A stretch of DNA of 64,000 nt from Acidobacteriota bacterium (GTDB taxonomy: Bacteria > Acidobacteriota > Terriglobia > Terriglobales > SCQP01), in assembly GCA_021818955.1 (NCBI GenBank), contig JAKASR010000002.1, forward strand, positions 1 through 64,000. The letters are read 5' to 3'. This document shows, piece by piece, positions 9,654 through 16,942 of this stretch; position 1 is the first letter of the stretch, and every line of letters starts with the position of its first letter. The notes under the pieces are model-generated. The model did no database searches and was not told the origin of the DNA. It saw only the letters and a program-made list of their open reading frames with translations. The translations under genes were made by a program, and so were the position numbers.

Positions 9654-10385
9654 TTAAGAAATTGCGGCGACGCCGCCCTGGGCGTGGCCGGGATTTGCGG
9701 CGGGCGGTTCGCCGCCGCGGGTTTCGCCCACGATCCAGCCATCGGCCATGCGAATGGTGCGCCGTCCATAGGCGGCATTGGTTTCCGAGTGGGTCACCTG
9801 CACGATGGTGACGCCGTCGCGATTGAGCCGGGTAAACAGCTCCATGATTTCGCGTCCCTGCTCGGAGTGCAGGTTGCCGGTGGGCTCGTCGGCGAGGAGC
9901 AGCTTGGGCCGGGCGATCACAGCGCGGGCAATGGCCACCAATTGCTGCTGCCCGCCGGACAACTGGCTGGGAAAGAGGTCTTTTTTGCCGACGATATGGA
10001 AACGGTCGAGGGTATCGGCCACCATGGCGGCGCGCTCGGAAGAGCGCAGATTGCGGTAGCTGAGCGGCACGTCGAGGTTTTCGTACACGGTCAGGTTGTC
10101 GAGCAGGTGATAACTCTGGAAGACGAAGCCGATGTTGCGCTTGTTCAGCTCGGCGCGCAGGCGCGGCTTGAGCCGGTGAACGGGCTGATCGTCAAACCAG
10201 TATTCGCCGTTCCATTCGGCATCGAGCATGCCGAGAATGCCCAGCAAGGTGGATTTGCCCGCGCCGGAGGGTCCCATGATGGTGACGAATTCGCCTTCGG
10301 CGATTGCGAGTTCAATGCGGCGCAAGACGAAGAAGCGCCCCCCGGCGAGGGGGTAGGATTTTTCAAGATTGTTGAGCCGAATCAT
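9654..10385 (-). CDS. ABC transporter ATPase, MacB/LolD-like (second of two)
   Basis: Stand-alone nucleotide-binding subunit of 243 residues. It has Walker A GPSGAGKSTLL, Q loop FVFQSYHLLDNL, signature LSGGQQQ, Walker B LLLADEPTG and H-loop VTHSETN. The D-loop region reads GNLHSEQG where the family usually has GNLDS. The family powers FtsX-type permeases that work as mechanotransmitters rather than classic importers. No permease is encoded in the operon. It has a proline/glycine-rich tail of about 20 residues. Confidence 0.92.
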   Translation of the reverse strand: MIRLNNLEKSYPLAGGRFFVLRRIELAIAEGEFVTIMGPSGAGKSTLLGILGMLDAEWNGEYWFDDQPVHRLKPRLRAELNKRNIGFVFQSYHLLDNLTVYENLDVPLSYRNLRSSERAAMVADTLDRFHIVGKKDLFPSQLSGGQQQLVAIARAVIARPKLLLADEPTGNLHSEQGREIMELFTRLNRDGVTIVQVTHSETNAAYGRRTIRMADGWIVGETRGGEPPAANPGHAQGGVAAIS

Positions 10386-10504
10386 CCAACATTACCCCTT
10401 ACCGCAGTTTCATTTCCGAACGGCGGCTGGCCGGGCCGGCGGCGAAATACACGTCCGGCGTTGAAGCAGCGAAGCGGAAACTCCAAGCCGGTGTACGAGC
10501 GGAA

Positions 10505-11212
<708 letters not shown>

Positions 11213-11233
11213 GGAATCGAAACTCTCCCCTCG

Positions 11234-12481
11234 TTAGCCGCCCACGCGGACGCGATTGTAGCGGTCCCAAGCGGACATATCGGACAAAATCACCTTATCT
11301 CCGGCGCGCAGGCCGCGCAGCACCTGCACCTTGCCCACCGAGGTCAAGCCGAGATCGACCCGCACCCGGACAGCGGTGCCGTCGGGCTGCACCCGGAACA
11401 AGCTGATGGTGCTGTTGCGGCGGGCTTCCGCCGGCCGCCCCACATAGAGCACATGGTGCAGGCTGGCCAGGCGGATGGTGCCTTCAACGCTGAGGTCGGG
11501 ACGGGCGCCCGGGGGCAGCGGCCCATCGAGCGCGATATCGACCTGGACCGAGCCATTTTGCACCGCCGGATTGATGCGCATCACATGGCCGGGAATCAGG
11601 CCATTGTGAGTATCGATTGAAGCCGGCTGGCCGATGGCGACATCGCGCGCCTGGGTTTCGGCAATGTCAATTTGCGCTTTGAGCTGCTGCGGTTGCGCCA
11701 CCTTGGCGAGGATGGCGCCGGCGGCGACCCATTGCCCGACCTGCACCGGCAGTTCCTGCAAGACACCCGTCGCGCCGGCAAAAACGGACAATTGACTGGC
11801 CTGAGTCCGCGCCAACCGGTCCAGCGCTTGCAGGGACTGCACCTTGGCCGCCTGCGCCGCCAACTGCGCCTGTTCGGAGTAACGCGTATTAGCCAACCCC
11901 TGCCGGCCGTTGTCCACCTGCTGGCGCAGCGAATCGGCCCGGCTTTGATCCTGCTGGGCATCGAAAGCGGCAATCAAGCCGCGGGCCAGCAGCTTGTTAT
12001 CCGATGCGGCCTTGGCTTGCGCCTGCTGGTATTTGGCTTCCAGCTCGGCTTCGGTCGATTCCTGTTGCAGCAGTTGCGCCTGCAATTGCGCCTGCAGCTG
12101 GCGGTAGGTGGCTTGCGCCGCGACCAAATTAAAGCGCGCCGTCGCCGCATTTTGCTGCAACTGCGGGTTGGCCAACTGCAACAGCAGGGTGTGAGGACCC
12201 ACCTGCGCGCCGGGCTGCAATAAACGCTTCATTACCCGGCCGTCGCTGGCCGCGGGAATAAAAAGGATATTTTTAGGCACCAGCTTACCCAACCCGCGCA
12301 CGCGGATCACCAGATCGCCACGATGCACATGGCCCAACCAGGCGCCGGTGACGGTGGGGGGGGCGGGACGCAAGCGGGAGACGGCGATGGTGACGCCGGC
12401 AATGGCCAACACGGTCAGCGCAGCCAGGAAGATACGGCGGCGGCGGCGTTTACGACTGAGGTCTGGGCGAGCAATATCCAT
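11234..12481 (-). CDS. HlyD/MacA-like periplasmic adaptor protein
   Basis: Membrane-fusion subunit bridging an inner-membrane pump to a TolC-like channel. A basic N-terminus (RKRRRRR) is followed by one membrane anchor (residues about 17-34), a lipoyl/barrel-sandwich half, a long Gln/Ala-rich coiled coil (about residues 105-215), the second lipoyl half and a beta-barrel, ending GDKVILSDMSAWDRYNRVRV. The 415-residue length suits MacA-type adaptors. It is the first gene of the minus-strand operon and is preceded by a candidate sigma-54 promoter. Substrate is unknown. Confidence 0.92.
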   Translation of the reverse strand: MDIARPDLSRKRRRRRIFLAALTVLAIAGVTIAVSRLRPAPPTVTGAWLGHVHRGDLVIRVRGLGKLVPKNILFIPAASDGRVMKRLLQPGAQVGPHTLLLQLANPQLQQNAATARFNLVAAQATYRQLQAQLQAQLLQQESTEAELEAKYQQAQAKAASDNKLLARGLIAAFDAQQDQSRADSLRQQVDNGRQGLANTRYSEQAQLAAQAAKVQSLQALDRLARTQASQLSVFAGATGVLQELPVQVGQWVAAGAILAKVAQPQQLKAQIDIAETQARDVAIGQPASIDTHNGLIPGHVMRINPAVQNGSVQVDIALDGPLPPGARPDLSVEGTIRLASLHHVLYVGRPAEARRNSTISLFRVQPDGTAVRVRVDLGLTSVGKVQVLRGLRAGDKVILSDMSAWDRYNRVRVGG

Positions 12482-12503
12482 AAACGTTCCGACCTATCTT
12501 ATA

Positions 12504-12520
12504 CGCACGCGGGGGGCCAA
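12504..12520 (-). promoter_or_regulatory. Candidate sigma-54 (-24/-12) promoter before the efflux operon
   Basis: Read on the minus strand the segment is TGGCCC-N5-GTGCG, with GG and GC elements separated by 10 bases, close to the consensus TGGCAC-N5-TTGCA (three mismatches). It lies about 23-38 bases before the adaptor ATG, so the predicted transcript would have a very short leader of about 12 bases. The operon encodes its own sigma-54 regulator, which supports the call, but this is a motif reading only. Confidence 0.42.
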
Positions 12521-12638
12521 GCGATCCGTGAAATAAAATCAAGTTTATCAGCAATTTAGCTAGATCAGGCGAGCAGCAGGGTGTTCGAATCCGGGACACG
12601 GGTGTAGCAAAACGCGACAGTTTGAAAATGGGGGGAAG

Positions 12639-12829
12639 GCGGCTCGGCCGCTTTTACTTTTAGGCGCTGACGCTTTCGCAAGGGTCCGGCCGAAACCGGA
12701 CGCATTGCGAATACTTATCGCTACCGAAAGTTTATTGTCGTTAATAGACGCGGGACCTAATAGGAACCCCGCGTTTCGGCCTGCGATTTCGGACGAAAAC
12801 TACTGTCCGACTCGGCCGTTAACGCTTTT
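12639..12829 (+). repeat. Intergenic structured repeat, copy 3 (best-preserved full length)
   Basis: Begins GCGGCTCGGCCGCTTTTAC and runs into the stop codon of dapD (ending GTTAACGCTTTTA). Visible hairpins are GCGGC/GCCGC at the left end, GTCCGG-CCGAAA-CCGGAC, GCGGG..CCTAATAGG..CCCGC, and GGAC..GTCC near the right end. The two ends carry imperfect direct repeats (CTCGGCCGCTTTTA versus CTCGGCCGTTAACGCTTTTA). The rest of the gap (12521-12638) shows nothing else recognised. Confidence 0.92.
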
Positions 12830-13679
12830 AGCGCAGCCAATCTTCTAAAGCAATGGCCTGGGTGGTTTTTTCATCGCGATATTTAACGATGACCGGAGTC
12901 GCAAGAGACAGTCCCCATTCGGGGCCTTTGCCGCGGACGACGGAGCGCGCGCCGGGGATCACCACGGCGCCTTCAGGAATTTCCAGCGGCGAATCGGCGG
13001 TGGCGCGATAGATGGTTTCCCGCACCAGGTCATAGACCGGAGTAGAGCGGGTCAAGATCACGCCGGCGCCGAGCACCGCGCCGGCGCCGACGCGGGTGCC
13101 TTCGTAAATGCCACAGTTTCCCCCGACCAGCACGTCATCTTCAATGACCACGGGGCGGGCATTGACCGGTTCCAGGACGCCGCCGACCTGGGCAGCGGCG
13201 CTGAGATGGACCCGGCGTCCGATCTGGGCGCAAGAGCCGACCAGGGCATGAGAATCGAGCATGGTGTCTTCCCCCACCCAGGCGCCGATGTTGACGAAGA
13301 CCGGCGGCATGACAATGACGCCGGGAGCCAGATAAGCGCCGTCGCGGACACTAGAGCCCCCGGGAACGATCCGCACGCGGTCGGTGGGCAGCCAGCGGCG
13401 GGTGGGAAGCGAGTCTTTATCGAAAAATTCCAGCGGCCCCGCCTGGCCGGCGGACTGCACCTTGCCCAGGCGGAAGCCCATCAGGATGCCCTCCTTGACC
13501 CAGTCATTCACCCGCCAATTTCCAGAGGCGGCGGGTTCGGCGGCGCGAATCGTGCCGCAGTTGAGCCCGGCACGCAATTGCTCGAAGGCGGCCCGCGCTT
13601 CCGGGCGCACCGAATCGAGATTGACGGCCTGATAGTACAAGTGCAGCCGCTGCGCCAGGGTTAAAGGCTGGGTGGCCAT
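12828..13679 (-). CDS. dapD: 2,3,4,5-tetrahydropyridine-2,6-dicarboxylate N-succinyltransferase
   Basis: Transfers succinyl from succinyl-CoA to tetrahydrodipicolinate in the diaminopimelate/lysine pathway, supplying peptidoglycan and lysine. The 283-residue protein has the helical N-terminal domain ([16 protein letters not shown]) followed by a left-handed beta-helix with hexapeptide repeats ([31 protein letters not shown]) and the C-terminal beta domain. Its TAA stop lies inside the end of repeat copy 3. dapA and dapB are also in this window but each is isolated, so the succinylase branch is dispersed rather than an operon. Confidence 0.95.
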   Translation of the reverse strand: MATQPLTLAQRLHLYYQAVNLDSVRPEARAAFEQLRAGLNCGTIRAAEPAASGNWRVNDWVKEGILMGFRLGKVQSAGQAGPLEFFDKDSLPTRRWLPTDRVRIVPGGSSVRDGAYLAPGVIVMPPVFVNIGAWVGEDTMLDSHALVGSCAQIGRRVHLSAAAQVGGVLEPVNARPVVIEDDVLVGGNCGIYEGTRVGAGAVLGAGVILTRSTPVYDLVRETIYRATADSPLEIPEGAVVIPGARSVVRGKGPEWGLSLATPVIVKYRDEKTTQAIALEDWLR

Positions 13680-13731
13680 GAGCGTTCCTCCGCCTCGATG
13701 GAATTTTACTGCATCGACCCAGATTCAGAGA

Positions 13732-13833
13732 GCGGCTCGGCCGCTTTTACTTTTAGGCGCTGACGCTTTCGCCAAGGTCCGGCCGAAACCGGACGCAGGG
13801 CAAACACTCATGGATGCCGAAAGTTTATCGTCA
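13732..13833 (+). repeat. Intergenic structured repeat, copy 4 (3'-truncated)
   Basis: Left about 100 bases of the family, from GCGGCTCGGCCGC through GTCCGGCCGAAACCGGAC to CCGAAAGTTTATCGTC, after which similarity stops. It is nearly identical to copy 6 over its length. It sits 52 bases upstream of dapD, in the divergent dapD/padR promoter region. Confidence 0.88.
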
Positions 13834-13866
13834 TGCCGGCGCGATAGACCCGCCTCTCGCCCCTCC

Positions 13867-13898
13867 TTGACAACTTAGGAGAGCCGCACTATCCTAAG
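13867..13898 (+). promoter_or_regulatory. padR promoter with overlapping inverted-repeat operator
   Basis: TTGACA (13867-13872), a 17-base spacer and TATCCT (13890-13895) form a strong sigma-70-type promoter. An inverted repeat CTTAGGA (13874-13880) / TCCTAAG (13892-13898) covers the spacer and -10 element, where a PadR-type repressor would block RNA polymerase. AGGAGA at 13905-13910 is the ribosome site of padR. Binding by this PadR is inferred from position. Confidence 0.7.
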
Positions 13899-13917
13899 CC
13901 GCATAGGAGAACAGCGA

Positions 13918-14259
13918 ATGAACGACGCGGCTAAAATCCTGCCCGGCACGCTGGACTTGCTGATCTTGAAAGCGGTATCGCTGGGGCCGCAGCACGGTTA
14001 CGGCGTGTTGTTGCGTATCCAGCAGATTTCGCGCGGGGCGCTGACGATCGAGCAGGGGGCGCTGTATCCGGCGCTGTACCGCCTGGAAAAAAACAAAGAG
14101 CTGGCGGCGGAGTGGGGCACTTCGGAAAATAACCGCCGCGCGCGGTTTTACCGGCTGACGGCCGCGGGACGCCGGCGGCTGGAACACGAGGAAGACAGTT
14201 GGCGGCGGCTGGCGGCGGCGATGGGCGCGGCCTTGAAGGCGCGTCCGGAAGAAGTCTGA
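13918..14259 (+). CDS. PadR-family transcriptional regulator (acidobacterial type)
   Basis: A 113-residue winged-helix repressor with the family start (ILPGTLDLLILKAVSLGPQHGYGVLLRI), the wing (GALYPALYRLEKNKEL) and YRLTAAGRRRLE at the end of the DNA-binding domain, followed by a short helix. This type is characteristically coupled to ADOP permeases in Acidobacteria. The start is set by AGGAGA seven bases upstream. The first ADOP gene begins 13 bases after its stop, so padR-ADOP1-ADOP2 is one likely transcript, probably self-repressed through the inverted repeat at its promoter. The signal sensed is unknown. Confidence 0.93.
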   Translation: MNDAAKILPGTLDLLILKAVSLGPQHGYGVLLRIQQISRGALTIEQGALYPALYRLEKNKELAAEWGTSENNRRARFYRLTAAGRRRLEHEEDSWRRLAAAMGAALKARPEEV

Positions 14260-14272
14260 GGAGTACGCAACC

Positions 14273-16870
14273 ATGTGGGGCAAGCGGAGGCGGAAGGAAG
14301 GGGAGATTGCCGAGGAACTGGCCGGTCACCTGGAGCGCCGGCAGGCGGACCTGATGGCGGCGGGACTCGACGCGGAAGCGGCGCGACGGCAGGCGCGGCT
14401 GGAATTCGGCTCAACCGACAACTACCGCGAGGAGGCGCGCGCGGCGCTAGGCTGGGCGCGATGGGATGCGCTGCGGCAGGACCTGCGCGACGCGCTGCGG
14501 CAGATGCGCCGCGCGCCGGGTCTGGCGGCCACGGTGGTGCTGACTTTGGCACTGGCGATGGGCGCCAATACGGCGCTGTTCAGCATGCTCGACGCGGTGC
14601 TGCTGCGGCCGCTGAATTATCCGCATCCGGAACGGATTTTAATTGAAAACAACAGCCTCTCCTATCCAATCTTCAAGCAATTCCAGGCGCGGCTTACATC
14701 CTTGGAATCGATTGCGGCTCAAAGCGGATATTCCTTCACGCTTTTAGGACAAGGCGCGCCGGCGCGAATTTGGGCGACCCAAACCACGCCAGGATATTTC
14801 AAGGTATTTGACACCGCGCCCATTCTCGGCCAGGTATTCACGCGCGCCGAACTCGATCGCGGCGATCGGAATGTGGCCGTGCTCGATTATCAGTTCTGGC
14901 GGCAGAAGTTGAACGGCCGGCGGAACGTGATTGGCAAAAGCTTAAATTTGGACGGCAAATTATTCCGGATCCTAGGCGTCATGCCACCGGGTTTCAACCT
15001 TTCCCGCAGTGTTCAGTTTCGTGCCGCAGTCTGGGTGCCATTGCAATTAAAACCGGCACAACGAACCAATAATTTTGCTTCCTTATTCATTTTGGGCCGG
15101 CTCAAACCGGGCTTCACTCGGCGTCAATTCCAATCCCAACTCAGCGCCATCTGGAAGTCCAAAGGATTTCCAGCAAAAAATTATCTGCCCCCGAACCTTC
15201 AATGGAGAACCTATCGCTCTTCGCTGGTCGGCAACTATCATCAGCCGCTCTGGCTGCTGATCAGCGCCAGCGGATTACTCCTGCTGCTGGCCTGCCTGAA
15301 CATCGCCGGCCTGCTGCTGGCGCGCAATGCCGGGCGCCGGGCGGAAATCGCGATGCGGGCGGTGCTGGGCGCCAGCCGGCGACGGATTCTGCGGCAACTG
15401 CTGGCGGAAAGCGCATTGTCAGGAATTGCCGGAGGTGGCTTAGGGCTGCTCTTGGGCGCCTGGATGCTTGCCGGGCTGCGCGCCGCCGCCGTGGCCGCCG
15501 GGCTGCCGCGCATGCAGCATGTCACGATTTCCGGCATCAGCCTGGCATTTAGCGGTGGGCTGCTAATTTTGACCGTACTGATATTTGGCCTGCTGCCGGC
15601 TTGGGAAGCCTCACGGGTGAATCTCAATCATGCCGCCAACCAGGCCCGCCGCGGCACGCCATCCCGTTCCAGCCGGAGAATCCTCGAAACCTTGGTCGTC
15701 GGCGAGTTGGCGTTTGCCGTGGCGCTCGCCTTCGGCGCCAGCCTGCTGCTGCGCAGCTATGCCCAATTGACCTCGCTGCCGCTGGGCTTCAACCCCCACC
15801 ACCTTTTAATGTTCTCGACCGATATGCCACCTGGCCCGGCACAAGAGTCAAACCATGATCGCCAGCGGCGGGCTGAGCTTTTCATTCAGCAAGCATTGCA
15901 TCGGCTTCGGGTATTGCCCGGGATTCAATCGGCGGGTTTTATCGGGATGCCGCCGTTTTATGGACTAATGATGCTCGAAGTACAGCGGCGAAACTCTCCC
16001 CATTATTTTGACACGCTCGAAAATGTGACCAGTCCAGGATTGCTGCGAACTTTGGGAGTGCCGCTTCTTCAAGGACGCGATTTCACCGCGGCTGATAACT
16101 CACACGCGCCCAAGGTCGCGCTTGTCAGCCAAGCGCTGGCGGAAGAACTATGGCCGCATCAATACCCCATCGGCCGCGTATTTTTAATTGGCGGAAAAAA
16201 GAAAACCGCTTATCGCGTCATCGGCGAAACGGGCAATGCCATGCAGTATGGCCCCTTTGGGTCGAGAGCCGAAGGCATCAACATGCTTGCCCAGCCCACA
16301 ATCTATTTGCCTTATACCCAAGCGAATATTCCGATGTACACCTTTATAGCGCGCACCACGATGCCGCCGCTGAGCCTGGCGCCGGAGATACGGCGGATCT
16401 TCAACCAAATCAACCCCACCGAGCCGGTGAACGATATGCAAAGCTTCCAGCAACTATTCGCTTCCCTGCTCGCCAGTCGCCGTCTGTATCTCGATCTGCT
16501 TTCGGCGATGGCCGGCCTGGCGCTGCTTTTGGTGATGGCCGGGGTCTTTGGCGTGTCGCGTTTCATGGCCGCCGCCCGCACCGGCGAAATCGGCATTCGC
16601 AAAGCGCTGGGCGCGGAAAATGCGGCGGTGCTGCGGCTGCTGCTGCGGCGAACCGCGATTTTAGCCTTGAGCGGCGCAACTCTGGGCGCGGGCCTGGGCT
16701 TATTGCTGGCGCGGCTGCTGACCCGCCTGCTCTATGGCGTCACGCCCACGGACGCGGCGACTTTGATCGCGGTGGCGGCGCTGGCGATGGCAACGGCGTT
16801 GATAGCGGCCTGGCTGCCGGCGCGACGCGCGGCGCGGCTCGATCCGCTCGCGGTGCTGCGCTACGAATGA
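14273..16870 (+). CDS. ADOP-type ABC permease, copy 1 (double FtsX/MacB permease)
   Basis: The 865-residue membrane protein has a soluble N-terminal module of about 80 residues (EIAEELAGHLERRQADLMAA...), a first membrane helix near 84-106 (VVLTLALAMGANTALFSML), a large periplasmic MacB_PCD-like domain, a three-helix FtsX block near residues 325-440, a second helix/periplasmic domain (from about 470) and a final FtsX block ending PARRAARLDPLAVLRYE. ADOP proteins are described as lacking an adjacent ATPase, and none is co-transcribed here; however, two orphan ATPases are encoded 1.8-4.6 kb away on the other strand. Transport function is not established for the family. Confidence 0.93.
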   Translation: MWGKRRRKEGEIAEELAGHLERRQADLMAAGLDAEAARRQARLEFGSTDNYREEARAALGWARWDALRQDLRDALRQMRRAPGLAATVVLTLALAMGANTALFSMLDAVLLRPLNYPHPERILIENNSLSYPIFKQFQARLTSLESIAAQSGYSFTLLGQGAPARIWATQTTPGYFKVFDTAPILGQVFTRAELDRGDRNVAVLDYQFWRQKLNGRRNVIGKSLNLDGKLFRILGVMPPGFNLSRSVQFRAAVWVPLQLKPAQRTNNFASLFILGRLKPGFTRRQFQSQLSAIWKSKGFPAKNYLPPNLQWRTYRSSLVGNYHQPLWLLISASGLLLLLACLNIAGLLLARNAGRRAEIAMRAVLGASRRRILRQLLAESALSGIAGGGLGLLLGAWMLAGLRAAAVAAGLPRMQHVTISGISLAFSGGLLILTVLIFGLLPAWEASRVNLNHAANQARRGTPSRSSRRILETLVVGELAFAVALAFGASLLLRSYAQLTSLPLGFNPHHLLMFSTDMPPGPAQESNHDRQRRAELFIQQALHRLRVLPGIQSAGFIGMPPFYGLMMLEVQRRNSPHYFDTLENVTSPGLLRTLGVPLLQGRDFTAADNSHAPKVALVSQALAEELWPHQYPIGRVFLIGGKKKTAYRVIGETGNAMQYGPFGSRAEGINMLAQPTIYLPYTQANIPMYTFIARTTMPPLSLAPEIRRIFNQINPTEPVNDMQSFQQLFASLLASRRLYLDLLSAMAGLALLLVMAGVFGVSRFMAAARTGEIGIRKALGAENAAVLRLLLRRTAILALSGATLGAGLGLLLARLLTRLLYGVTPTDAATLIAVAALAMATALIAAWLPARRAARLDPLAVLRYE

Positions 16871-16893
16871 AAGCAGGCGCTAGCAGCATAAAC

Positions 16894-16930
16894 GGGCGCG
16901 GCCTTGAAAGCGCGTCCGGAAGAAGTCTGA
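16894..16930 (+). pseudogene. Relic of the padR 3' end between the two ADOP genes
   Basis: Thirty-seven bases match the last codons and TGA stop of padR (14223-14259) with a single mismatch, and the GAGGA that follows padR is kept too. There is no reading frame of padR upstream of it. It marks the left breakpoint of the duplication that produced the second ADOP gene. Confidence 0.85.
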
Positions 16931-16942
16931 GGAGGATGCACC

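Noticed and set aside
12575..12612. tRNA-like T-loop GTTCGAATCC near 12590
   Set aside because: No T-stem pairing, anticodon arm or acceptor stem surrounds it; chance match.
13680..13917. Lysine riboswitch upstream of dapD (and similarly dapA)
   Set aside because: The leaders consist of the intergenic repeat and show none of the conserved lysine-riboswitch core; the same repeat precedes or follows unrelated genes.
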